Assembly: GCF_003576595.1 (NCBI RefSeq)
Contig: NZ_NQOU01000001.1
Location: 746,337 to 810,336 of the forward strand
Direction: 5' to 3'
Length of the DNA stretch: 64,000 nucleotides
Source of the DNA: Neopusillimonas maritima
GTDB taxonomy: Bacteria > Pseudomonadota > Gammaproteobacteria > Burkholderiales > Burkholderiaceae_B
The notes beneath the pieces were generated by a model. It was not told the DNA's origin. It saw only the letters and a list, made by a program, of their open reading frames with translations, and made no database searches. Of this stretch, positions 41,250 through 49,458 are shown piece after piece (within the stretch, counting starts at the first letter, position 1; each line of letters starts with the position of its first letter). A program made the translations under genes and the position numbers.

Positions 41250-43829
41250 TCACTGTTCAACAGCTGCCGCCGTACCTGCCGTTGCCCCGGCCATGCCTCT
41301 AGCCAAAATATCAGCCAAGCGGTTTTTATTGCGGGCCGTGATTGGGGCCAGAAGCGCCTGGGCAAACTCGGGGTCAAGTAACGCCCGATCAAGCAACACG
41401 CCAACCCGATCATTAGAGAGAGCGCGAGCCGCCCCCGCTATTACCCGGGTACTGACCGGGAATCTATCCAGCAGCAGTTGCCATCCAGTACTATGCGACA
41501 GGTTCATGGCGGTATCGGATCCCGGCGCCTTGCCTACTGTATTCGAACGCGCCGCCCGGGTCAGATCATCAGCGATTGCGCCAAGCTGCTTCAAGTGCTT
41601 TTCACTGAATAGCTCTTTTAAGGCTGGGCCGTGTGAATCCAGCCAGCGCTTAAAGTCAGTTGGCCTGAATGCCTGGGTACCGCCCTTGGTGGCGAAGTCA
41701 TGCAGCCCAGTTACCGCGTAATCGCGTAGCGCCTGCGTAGCCTCAGCACGATTGCCAACGGCTTTCCCGAACTGGCGAATGTCGGCCAGAGACGTAGGCC
41801 GGTTGTTAAAGAAGGCACGCGGGATTTCAGCGCCTTGCAGATAGTCGGCCCGGTCAGACCCCTGACGCAACATGCCACGAGCTGGCCCGGTTTCAAAGCG
41901 GTCAGCCTGCGAACGCCGTAACGCCTTGGCCGCTTCGAACTGTGCGGCACGGTCTGGCCCTATGGCGCCAAGCTGGACCATTTCATCCGGCACAGCATCA
42001 AGCGCTGCATGGACCTCACCAGCAGCGGCCGCTTTGCGGTTATCAAATGCCGCCTTGGCCTTGGACTGCATTTCACCGGCCCGAGACTTCAAGTTTTGCA
42101 GAGTGGCAAATGGGACGTTATCCGGCAGGTCAGCCAGATCACTTACCAGCGCCCCCAATTCCGCATCAGGGCCACCGGAGCCCTGGCCGAAGTACTTCTG
42201 TACGATCCGATGCGCCGTTTCCTTGGGTAGTGCCATGGTCGCAGCATCATCGGCAACGATGGGGGCGTATGCTTCGCGCACCTGCTGCCTCATGCCTGCA
42301 TAGTTATCGTCAAAGGCACCCCGAATTGTGGCACCGACATCATTGCCCGCGTCGTGTATGGGTTTGATCACTGGGCTTATCTCGTCCAGCGCCGCCACCC
42401 GTGCCGCGTTCTGCTGTGCTGTTCGTTCCGTGAAGGCGGTATTGAACTCGGGTCGATTGCTACGCCGTGCTCGTTCGGCAGCCAGTAGCGCAGTATCGCC
42501 CAAGGCCTGGGCAGTCGTCGGGGCGCTGCCTGGCACAAGATCATCACCAACACCATGCAAACGGACTGCCAAAGCGTCAGACGTCGTATCGGCCATGCCT
42601 GCCAACCGCTGACCAGCAGAACGTTGCGCCGCATTCTGGCTTACCAAAGGTGCAAGCGGCCTGGCCACAGCCTGCCCCAGCGCCATACCGGCAGACGGAG
42701 CCACCCCGCCCACCAGGCCGGCCACCGTTTGCCCAACAGGCCCGGCACCCACCTCACGAACCAAGCCAGACGATCCACCCGCTGTCGCGCCGCTGACTGC
42801 CTGCAATAAGGGCTGATCCGCCAGAAGCGCCCCAACGCGCTGCACGACTGGGTTTACCGCACGAGTGCCCAATTCAGCGGCACCTCTGGCCATGCTGCCT
42901 GCCCCAGCCATTGCGCCGGCCACATCTTGAGCAAGGCGCTCTGTCCTGTTCTGTGGCTTGGGCAACCCCATCCAATCGGCTGCTACGTTGCTGTCCGCCT
43001 TGGGAACAACCTCCTCACCAGCGAGCCAATTAACGACGCCTGCCGGGCCATTCCAAAGCATATTAGGCAGAGCGGTAACGCCAGATAGCCCCGCCCGCGC
43101 CGTCAATCCTAACTGCCGCCCGATGGAATCAGGCGTGGCTGGTTCAGACAGACCCGCAAGCAATTCATCATCGCTCATGCCAGAGAAGTCGGGGGCGCCG
43201 CGTGGCGTCAGGCCGGACAACAGATCATCGTCGGTCATTGCCGAGAAATCCATGGGGGCGGATGCCTTGGGTTTCAGGCCGGCCAGTAGCTGATCGTCGG
43301 GCACACCGGTAAAGCTTTGGCCCGGCACGGTACCGGCCTGAGCAGCTGGCAGCAATGCCTGGGCGCTTTTGTCCAACGCACGGGCAATAAATCCGGCATC
43401 ACGCTTAGGTTGCGCATAAGGACTCGACGGCAGGCTGGCCCATGTTTGGCCTGATCGCTGTACCGCCGTATCAAAGTCGCCTTTCATGAGCGCTGGCAAA
43501 GCACCATTACGACGCAGCAGCTCGACAGCGGCCAAGTCCTGGCTTTTCGGGCTGAAGTCCGTCAGGCCCAGTTTTCCGGCAACATCATCCCATGTGCCTT
43601 GGAGGAACTGGTACCGACCTGCCGCACTGGTCTTGTTGCGCTGGCCATCCGTCTGGGTGAAGTCATGCAACTGGCGGGGGTGGTCGGACAGGTCAGCAAT
43701 CTTGCCGCCGCCAAAGGCAGTAGCGTACCCGTGCTGGTCAGTACCTTCCGCCATCGCAATAACATCAAGGAACTGGCGAACGTTGGGATTGCCAAGCGCC
43801 CGCTCAAGGTCTTTTGCAGTGAAAGCCAT
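41250..43829 (-). CDS. Large internal virion (ejection) protein with N-terminal lysozyme-like domain
   Basis: About 859 residues. The first 150 residues form a lambda-R/GH104-like transglycosylase domain (FLDVIAMAEGTDQHGYATAF, then AAGRYQFLQGTWDDVAGKLG and NGALPALMKGDFDTAV). The remainder is long, Ala/Gly/Gln-rich and helical with repeated DDxLLxGL segments (about residues 190-245), as in podovirus DNA-ejection proteins that enter the host envelope. Start is set at the ATG at 43829, one base after the stop of the preceding gene; the frame upstream overlaps that gene. Third gene of a leftward ejection cassette. Confidence 0.85.
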   Translation of the reverse strand: MAFTAKDLERALGNPNVRQFLDVIAMAEGTDQHGYATAFGGGKIADLSDHPRQLHDFTQTDGQRNKTSAAGRYQFLQGTWDDVAGKLGLTDFSPKSQDLAAVELLRRNGALPALMKGDFDTAVQRSGQTWASLPSSPYAQPKRDAGFIARALDKSAQALLPAAQAGTVPGQSFTGVPDDQLLAGLKPKASAPMDFSAMTDDDLLSGLTPRGAPDFSGMSDDELLAGLSEPATPDSIGRQLGLTARAGLSGVTALPNMLWNGPAGVVNWLAGEEVVPKADSNVAADWMGLPKPQNRTERLAQDVAGAMAGAGSMARGAAELGTRAVNPVVQRVGALLADQPLLQAVSGATAGGSSGLVREVGAGPVGQTVAGLVGGVAPSAGMALGQAVARPLAPLVSQNAAQRSAGQRLAGMADTTSDALAVRLHGVGDDLVPGSAPTTAQALGDTALLAAERARRSNRPEFNTAFTERTAQQNAARVAALDEISPVIKPIHDAGNDVGATIRGAFDDNYAGMRQQVREAYAPIVADDAATMALPKETAHRIVQKYFGQGSGGPDAELGALVSDLADLPDNVPFATLQNLKSRAGEMQSKAKAAFDNRKAAAAGEVHAALDAVPDEMVQLGAIGPDRAAQFEAAKALRRSQADRFETGPARGMLRQGSDRADYLQGAEIPRAFFNNRPTSLADIRQFGKAVGNRAEATQALRDYAVTGLHDFATKGGTQAFRPTDFKRWLDSHGPALKELFSEKHLKQLGAIADDLTRAARSNTVGKAPGSDTAMNLSHSTGWQLLLDRFPVSTRVIAGAARALSNDRVGVLLDRALLDPEFAQALLAPITARNKNRLADILARGMAGATAGTAAAVEQ

Positions 43830-43830
43830 A

Positions 43831-45084
43831 TCAGTACCCCAGTTCACGAAGTCGCTGCGCAAGAGCCGGGTTGGTAGCAGCACGGCGGCGCAATTCTGAA
43901 ATGCGCGGGTCTTCCTGCTGGTCAACACGAACGCCGCTATTGATCACAGAAGGCTGGTTTGTATACTGCTCATAGCTCATTGGCTGTAAGCCGTAATTAG
44001 CCCTCATAGCGTCGTTCATCATTGAACGAAGCTCAACGGCGCGGGCATTGATGGCCTGTATCTCTTCCAGCCGCTGCTGCACCACCAGGGGATCATTGAT
44101 GTTGGCCAACAACTCATTCCAGGCACGCTGGGCATCGCCGTCTGTCTGTACGCCCTTATTGAGCCGCAGCGAATCATTGCGCAGCTTTTCAAGCGTGGAC
44201 TGGAAACTTTGCAGATTACGGCTTTCCTCAGTACTCAGACCCATGTTATTGAGCGCCTTACTCATAAGGTTGGTGAAAAATCCAAGATCCAGACTACCGT
44301 TTTCTATCTGACTGGCAAAGCTGCCAAGATCAGCATTGATTGATGCGGCGGTACCAATGGCGTCAAGGTTCTCCTGCTGCATCTTAAGCGCGGCCGTTGG
44401 CATTGGCTTGTCTTGATAGGGCAATGGCTGACCGCTTGACGTATGCACGGGCTGCGCCGTGCCTTGGGCCATATCCACAATTGCCCCGCGGTTAGCATCG
44501 TATTTGAAACGCTGTTGATCGGCCTGAGCTTTTCTCAACGCGGCTTGACTGGTCTGCTGATCACCAAACAATGCGGCCATGCCTGGGTTTGCCCGCACAA
44601 TTTTCCCGGTGCCTTGATCGATCGCATAACCCGAGTCGCCCACCGCCTTGAACGGTGTATAAGTACCGCCACTAGCCACAGCAGTAAACCGATTCTGACG
44701 ATCCAGCCCCGTAGACGACTCGGGAATGGCGTTCGCTGCTTCCTGAAACAAACCCGCTTTCTGAAGGGTTAGCATCGTGTTGGCTAAGTTGTCTGCCGAA
44801 GCGCCCCCTTTAAAAATCGTACCGGCCCCGGGTTGTATCGCATCCAACTGCGCAAGGTAATCTTGGTTGTCACGCAACCCAAGCGCTCGTGCCACATCCG
44901 CAGCCTTAACGTTGGCGAGATTTGCCTGCTGTTCCGCGCTATACGTCTTTGCACCAAGCAGTGCTCCCTCTGCCATCGCCTGCGTCTGATTCGCCTTAGA
45001 TTTCGCCAGGTCCTTTAACGCTGGAGTAATGGAGGCTGCAAGCCCACCGGCAAAGCCACCACCGATTGGAAGTGTCGTTCTCAT
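43831..45084 (-). CDS. Internal virion (ejection) protein, second of the cassette
   Basis: About 417 residues, Ala/Gln/Asn-rich and helical without membrane anchors except a glycine-rich N-terminus (TTLPIGGGFAGGLAASI). A TAGGAGC ribosome site 8 bases before the ATG at 45084 fixes the start; the open frame to 45132 is not needed. Composition and the place between a 255-residue and an 859-residue gene suggest the middle ejection protein of a P22-type trio (as gp20 in gp7-gp20-gp16). The link is by architecture, not by a recognised motif. Confidence 0.75.
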   Translation of the reverse strand: MRTTLPIGGGFAGGLAASITPALKDLAKSKANQTQAMAEGALLGAKTYSAEQQANLANVKAADVARALGLRDNQDYLAQLDAIQPGAGTIFKGGASADNLANTMLTLQKAGLFQEAANAIPESSTGLDRQNRFTAVASGGTYTPFKAVGDSGYAIDQGTGKIVRANPGMAALFGDQQTSQAALRKAQADQQRFKYDANRGAIVDMAQGTAQPVHTSSGQPLPYQDKPMPTAALKMQQENLDAIGTAASINADLGSFASQIENGSLDLGFFTNLMSKALNNMGLSTEESRNLQSFQSTLEKLRNDSLRLNKGVQTDGDAQRAWNELLANINDPLVVQQRLEEIQAINARAVELRSMMNDAMRANYGLQPMSYEQYTNQPSVINSGVRVDQQEDPRISELRRRAATNPALAQRLRELGY

Positions 45085-45192
45085 AAATGCTCCTAACGGT
45101 CTATACCAAAACAACAAACGTAATGAAAACATTCAGCACGCCTGCAAAGCCTTCCTTTAGAAATATGAATCGCGTTCACAATTTTCACCAGA

Positions 45193-45960
45193 TCAAATGG
45201 ACTTCGGGACCCAAGAACCAAAGCCGGTTTTTGCTTGTGGCATCCAACTTGATGCACCGCCATTAAGCTTTGATCCCAGGCTACCTGTATTCTTAAAACC
45301 CAGTCCGCCCGCGTTAGGCGAAAGTCCAGACCCAGACCACACACTATTGCTTGAGCTGCCGATACCATCAAATGCACCCATCAATCCCGTTTGCCCCACG
45401 CCCTGTAGGATGGTTCCTGCCAACATGGCCCCTCCGCTAGGCGTACCGGCAGCCTGTATGCCAACCTGGTCGGCGGCGTGCTGCCCCCTCGAGAAGTTTT
45501 TGAGCATTCCAATTTCATTGGCCGAATCACCAATGCCTATAGCTTCGTTTTGGCGTAATTGCGATGCCGATCCGATTCGGCCAAAGATTCGCGCCAACGC
45601 CTCGGCAGTTTTCGCTTGTTGAGCCATGGATGAGGCCCGGGCAGTTGAATAATCATCTGAAACGTCGCCCTGCACGCTGGGGGCTTCAACCCGCTCAGCC
45701 ATGTTTTGTTTGACTGGCTCCAGCATTTCCGAGGTCAGTTGCTGCTCAATAACATTTTGCTTATCCAGTCGATCATCGGGGTTGAACTCCGTAGCCTTTT
45801 TCATGGCAGCCTGTTCGGCCTGACGCTGCAGGTTTTGTTGGCGAATCAAAGAATCTTGAATGGCTCGCTGTTGTCGAGCCGCCGCGTCTTGCACCGCTTG
45901 ATTCTGAATAAAAGCACCCGATATAAGAGACACAAGAGAGGCAATTTCAAAACCTGTCAT
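45193..45960 (-). CDS. Internal virion (ejection) protein, first of the cassette
   Basis: A 255-residue protein. An N-terminal hydrophobic segment (FEIASLVSLISGAFIQNQAV) is followed by a Gln/Ala-rich helical part and a Gly/Ser-rich C-terminal third ending in SSWMPQAKTGFGSWVP. A strong AAAGGAG ribosome site precedes the ATG. It resembles small podovirus injection proteins (gp7/gp14-like) by composition and position before two larger genes. Family assignment is tentative. Confidence 0.75.
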   Translation of the reverse strand: MTGFEIASLVSLISGAFIQNQAVQDAAARQQRAIQDSLIRQQNLQRQAEQAAMKKATEFNPDDRLDKQNVIEQQLTSEMLEPVKQNMAERVEAPSVQGDVSDDYSTARASSMAQQAKTAEALARIFGRIGSASQLRQNEAIGIGDSANEIGMLKNFSRGQHAADQVGIQAAGTPSGGAMLAGTILQGVGQTGLMGAFDGIGSSSNSVWSGSGLSPNAGGLGFKNTGSLGSKLNGGASSWMPQAKTGFGSWVPKSI

Positions 45961-46096
45961 GAGAATTTACTCCTTTCAATACCCGCACGCGATGGGCGAA
46001 ATACACCTCAAACTTCATGCGTCAGCGTTAAATTTAATCTTTAGTTATGATGCCGCGAAAAGAGGTGAAGACGGGGTAAATGTTTGATCTCAAGCC

Positions 46097-46114
46097 ATCA
46101 CGACAGTGCGTGAT
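46097..46114 (-). terminator. Short hairpin between terS and the ejection cassette
   Basis: ATCACG/CGTGAT form a 6-bp stem with a 6-base loop 16 bases after the terS stop, without a T run. It lies in the 169-base gap that would contain a deletion junction if the missing head and tail genes were lost here. Confidence 0.4.
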
Positions 46115-46129
46115 AGCGAAGTAGTCGTA

Positions 46130-46834
46130 TCATTTGAAAGTACGCTCCCATTCTTCTTCGCTCATTGTTCCTGGGACAACGAGCACGCCGGAGTTGAGCT
46201 TTTCTCCGCCTGAAGTGAGGTCGAGTTTGTCGTTGAACATGCCAAGATGGCGCGCAACGTTTTCCAATGCCTTTTCTCTATCTGCCGCCAATACCTGTAG
46301 GCCGTCTTTCCCGATTTTTACGCCAGCAAACGCCATTCTGGCAGGGCCAGACAGTTCTCTGGAGTCTTTGACGTGTATCTTGCCGTGGCCTTCGCCTGCA
46401 CATTCCGGGCAAGCCGAGTTCGGCGCACGGTTGGAAAGGAAGCCGAAGCCTCCGGAACAGTCGGGTGCCGGCTTCTTTGAAGTCTTGGCCAACTTCAATT
46501 CGCGGGTAAATTCCTGCTCTGTCCATTGGTATTTGAAGCCTTTTCCCCAGCAGTGCCGACAGCATTCGCGTCGGTATTCAACCAGGTCATTCATGTCGAC
46601 ATTGGCCAATTGCCACCAGCGCTGCAGCACCATTTCTTGAGTGATGTGAGTGCGTTCGGACAGTTTTTTCTGAGCGGCTGCGACCGCCGCCGCTACCTTG
46701 ACATTTAATAACAAACGACTTGACTGCTCTTGCGCCGTTTTTTCGCTGTATCCAGCGCGAATTGCGGCCCGTGTTCCGTTCAGGTCGACCAAATATTCTT
46801 CGACAAATCTGGCTTGTTTTGGCGTCAAACTCAC
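46130..46834 (-). CDS. Terminase small subunit (TerS)
   Basis: About 234 residues. The N-terminus has the Terminase_2 DNA-binding helix-turn-helix (TPKQARFVEEYLVDLNGTRA then AIRAGYSEKTAQEQSSRLL). The centre has a cysteine cluster (CCRHCWGKGF ... CSGGFGF ... CPECAGEGHG), a zinc-binding insertion found in some podovirus TerS proteins. It recognises phage DNA for packaging and normally works with a large subunit, which is missing here. The GTG at 46834 has an AAGAGGT ribosome site; an in-frame ATG at 46873 would extend it into the repeat region. Confidence 0.88.
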   Translation of the reverse strand: MSLTPKQARFVEEYLVDLNGTRAAIRAGYSEKTAQEQSSRLLLNVKVAAAVAAAQKKLSERTHITQEMVLQRWWQLANVDMNDLVEYRRECCRHCWGKGFKYQWTEQEFTRELKLAKTSKKPAPDCSGGFGFLSNRAPNSACPECAGEGHGKIHVKDSRELSGPARMAFAGVKIGKDGLQVLAADREKALENVARHLGMFNDKLDLTSGGEKLNSGVLVVPGTMSEEEWERTFK

Positions 46835-46872
46835 CTCGCACCTCTTAACGCTGCCTACCCTTCCAGGGTGCA

Positions 46873-46927
46873 CAGTTTGGGGTACCCCTTACCGCTTAAT
46901 TATGTATGCAGTTTGAGGTACCCCTTA
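46873..46927 (-). repeat. Two 19-bp direct repeats upstream of terS
   Basis: TAAGGGGTACCCCAAACTG and TAAGGGGTACCTCAAACTG (minus strand; 46873-46891 and 46909-46927) differ at one base and are 36 bases apart. Each is centred on a GGGGTACC(C/T)C palindrome. The upstream copy fills the spacer of a candidate promoter. They may be operators of the late transcript or TerS-binding packaging sites. Confidence 0.8.
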
Positions 46928-46931
46928 TCAA
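46903..46931 (-). promoter_or_regulatory. Candidate late promoter for terS and ejection genes
   Basis: On the minus strand TTGATA (46926-46931) and CATACA (46903-46908) are separated by 17 bases, and the spacer coincides with one 19-bp repeat. It overlaps the stop of the preceding gene and would start transcription about 60 bases before the terS GTG. Confidence 0.5.
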
Positions 46932-47980
46932 TCATTTTCGACCGTCTCAAAACACGATCCCCGCGGGTCCTTCTCAACGATCTGACCAGCTCTGCACAAC
47001 TGTCTCCACACCCGATCAAACTGCCGCCGAGTTAAGCCGGAGAGCGACTGAACCGAGCGCCGACTTTTTGCTTTTCGTGCCGGCTTTGCACAAGGGAAAG
47101 CCTTCGGGTTAAAGCCCATGGCGGCTATTGTTTGCAATATGGCGGCATCAGGAGTCGCCAAATCGGGGGCCGTGCCCTTCTCCAGCGTGGCCTGACAGGC
47201 AACCACGTCCGACTCAATAATCAAGCCCTGTGCTTGCAAATAACGCCAGACAGAAATAAATCTAGCTGGAGTCCAACCCAAAGATTGCGCTATAAGCTCC
47301 TTGTGTTCGCGAACCGGCTCTGAGCGATTCCATGCGGGAAACACCTTAGGCGAATACCCAAGGTGCTCAATAGCTTCGAGCATTAAACGGCAACTATCCA
47401 GTTTGCATATCTGCGGTCCGCCCAGTTGCCCACGCGTTTCCTCGAGGTCAGTTTTAGTCGCTATGCCCAGATTCGACACGTTAACCGGATGGCCCGTCGG
47501 CTCGGCCGCCTTAACATTACTTAACAACTCTGGCCCAAATTGCTTCGCAGCTTGTTCAGTTGGCGCTACCCGGCGCACAAGATGGGCGGCCAGCTCAACC
47601 AGAGCATCAGAGTCTTGCTCATCATGGATTCTTGCAGTCACCGCGCCAACGGAATTGCCTCGGCGAACCGTGTGCGAAATTACCAAAACTGTGGCCAGCC
47701 TCCCAGACGGCAGCCGAACAACATCACCGGTTGCCAACTGGTCACCGCACCAGGTCTGTATACGGTCCTTGCTGTCATCGAAATGGCGAAGCATTTTGGG
47801 CTGCAACTGAACAACGTCCTGGCGATCGCCGCCGTCCAGCTTGATCATGACGCGCATGAACGGGTCACGCTTCGATTCGTAACCTTTATGAGCGATGACA
47901 ACGCCCGAGCGCCCGGATGGCAACTTAACGCGGCTACCGATTGGAAAATCTTCAACCTCAAAAAGTGTTTGCTCGAGCAC
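46928..47980 (-). CDS. Unknown protein with two internally duplicated domains
   Basis: A 350-residue protein starting at a GTG with a GGAAGGGG ribosome site. The N-terminal half has two related beta-rich segments (FPIGSRVKLPSGRSGVVI near residue 12 and LATGDVVRLPSGRLATVL near residue 82), like tandem KOW/SH3 modules. The C-terminal half has two related helical segments (MLEAIEHLGYSPKVFPAW and ILQTIAAMGFNPKAFPCA), each followed by SLxGxTxxxFxxVWRxLxxxG-type helices resembling winged helices. It may bind nucleic acid. No family is recognised. Confidence 0.8.
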   Translation of the reverse strand: MLEQTLFEVEDFPIGSRVKLPSGRSGVVIAHKGYESKRDPFMRVMIKLDGGDRQDVVQLQPKMLRHFDDSKDRIQTWCGDQLATGDVVRLPSGRLATVLVISHTVRRGNSVGAVTARIHDEQDSDALVELAAHLVRRVAPTEQAAKQFGPELLSNVKAAEPTGHPVNVSNLGIATKTDLEETRGQLGGPQICKLDSCRLMLEAIEHLGYSPKVFPAWNRSEPVREHKELIAQSLGWTPARFISVWRYLQAQGLIIESDVVACQATLEKGTAPDLATPDAAILQTIAAMGFNPKAFPCAKPARKAKSRRSVQSLSGLTRRQFDRVWRQLCRAGQIVEKDPRGSCFETVEND

Positions 47981-48005
47981 TAGTCAGCCCCTTCCGGAAA
48001 CAACA

Positions 48006-48359
48006 TCAACCTTCGTCCGGTGATTCGCCAACCGAAGCTGATGATTGCCTGCGCTCCTGATAGGCTCCTGCGGCGATCAACAATCTGGCACGAGCAAGCC
48101 TGGCCAATGTAAGGTGAGCCTCCGCACAATCGATATAGGCATTCACCAGCCGCATGCCCTCAGCGAGGCTTTCTCGGGCCGTAGCGTCATCTACAGCCAT
48201 CAGATTGCCCAGAATCTGTTTCGGCGTATGGGTCAGCGTGAGAAGTGAGAACGACTTGAGCACCTCGGCATCGACGCTGTTCTGTAGCTCTTTGGCTTGG
48301 TCTGCCGTCAGGAGCAATGCAGGGTCAAGCATGTCGTTGAAATTAATGGGGGTATCCAT
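48006..48359 (-). CDS. Unknown small helical protein of the element
   Basis: A 117-residue protein, mostly alpha-helical, with no membrane segment (LTADQAKELQNSVDAEVLKS, LARLARARLLIAAGAYQERR). A GGAGA ribosome site precedes the ATG, and the start adjoins the stop of the preceding gene. Spacing places it in the early/middle leftward operon. Function not recognised. Confidence 0.7.
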   Translation of the reverse strand: MDTPINFNDMLDPALLLTADQAKELQNSVDAEVLKSFSLLTLTHTPKQILGNLMAVDDATARESLAEGMRLVNAYIDCAEAHLTLARLARARLLIAAGAYQERRQSSASVGESPDEG

Positions 48360-48785
48360 TCAAATCTCCCGAGCGGTCGGCTTTGTCCCATCTGGTGCTT
48401 GGCGGGATTCACTTTGTGTCATGAACCATTCAAAGCCTCTGTGAAACATTGCCCGGCATTGATCTGGACTCACGGGGGCGGGTCCATCCCAACCAACTGT
48501 CAGCGGCCCGACGGATAGCTCAACCAATTCCTCCTTTGAGCCAGGCATCCCCAAGGACACCCATGCACAAGCCAACATGGCGCCGGCGCCTACAAACCCT
48601 GCGTAGATCGGGTAGTTGGGACCCTGTTCATCCTCTTCCCTTAGTACTGAAGCGGGGGCACCAGCGGCAAGCCTCAGATCAAGTCGATTTGATCCAACAT
48701 CAGCTGTTCTGCCGATATCGGCTGCATGCCTGACTAAATCGGGCACCAAGGCCAAAACTTTAATTGCAATCTCATCATTTTTCAC
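48360..48785 (-). CDS. Unknown protein of the element, GTG start
   Basis: About 141 residues from a GTG at 48785 that overlaps the end of the preceding gene by 11 bases. The frame remains open to 49163, but that part is antisense-like overlap with a better supported gene, so the short form is chosen. A hydrophobic stretch (YPIYAGFVGAGAMLACAWVSLG) could be a membrane segment. It ends EWFMTQSESRQAPDG. No family is recognised. Confidence 0.6.
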   Translation of the reverse strand: MKNDEIAIKVLALVPDLVRHAADIGRTADVGSNRLDLRLAAGAPASVLREEDEQGPNYPIYAGFVGAGAMLACAWVSLGMPGSKEELVELSVGPLTVGWDGPAPVSPDQCRAMFHRGFEWFMTQSESRQAPDGTKPTAREI

Positions 48786-49458
48786 TACGCTCGACCTCCC
48801 GTAATACATACACAAACCCGGTGTAGAAAAAGTCAAAACACTCCCATCGCCCACCGTCCATTTCATCGACATCCACAAGCAATCTGCAACTCTCTTGAAA
48901 ATCGCAAAACAACCTAAAAACACACGCGAACAGTTCGTTTTTGTCATCCCCCACCGACAATTCAACCTCATGTTGCGCCCTATAGAAGAGAAACCTCTTG
49001 CAAAGCTCAGCAGCTGCCCTAGCACCGGCCCGAACAATCGCGCGCTTGGAGCTGCACCAAGTGTGCTCGGCCGGTATAGCGAGGTAACCGGCCAACTCTG
49101 CCACACAGTCGAACCGGGCGTAGTCGTATGCAAAGGAGTAGGCAACGAAGTAAGCTCGATCAATCACGAAAAAAAATCCATCGGCAAGAGCACGATTATT
49201 GACAGCCTGATCTTCATCCGAGGCCAGCAGATATGCAGCCATAACCTCATCCAGCTTATGCTCTACGTGTTTGTCGCCCTCAAAAACAATGCGCAGCAGG
49301 CCTGCGCCATATTCCCCCATCCACCCTTCCAGCCACCGCGCTGCCTCTTGGGCACCAGCTGTAACCATGACGCGCACGGTCTCACCGGAATATCTGTTTC
49401 GCGACAAAAGCGCATATGGTGCCAGCGCGGCAGCCGCATCAAGCATCAATCCACTCAT
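48775..49458 (-). CDS. Unknown protein of the element, aromatic-rich
   Basis: A 227-residue protein overlapping the helicase gene upstream by 4 bases (ATGA). The C-terminal half is rich in Phe, Tyr, Cys and Asp/Glu (FFFVIDRAYFVAYSFAYDYA and CFDFFYTGFVYVLREVER), without a clear signal or membrane anchor. It lies immediately after the DnaB-like helicase in the replication operon. No family is recognised. Confidence 0.65.
   Translation of the reverse strand: MSGLMLDAAAALAPYALLSRNRYSGETVRVMVTAGAQEAARWLEGWMGEYGAGLLRIVFEGDKHVEHKLDEVMAAYLLASDEDQAVNNRALADGFFFVIDRAYFVAYSFAYDYARFDCVAELAGYLAIPAEHTWCSSKRAIVRAGARAAAELCKRFLFYRAQHEVELSVGDDKNELFACVFRLFCDFQESCRLLVDVDEMDGGRWECFDFFYTGFVYVLREVERSEK

Noticed and set aside
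48786-49163. Long form of the 141-residue gene reaching 49163
   Set aside because: The extra part overlaps a better supported 227-residue gene completely; a GTG at 48785 gives a normal operon overlap.
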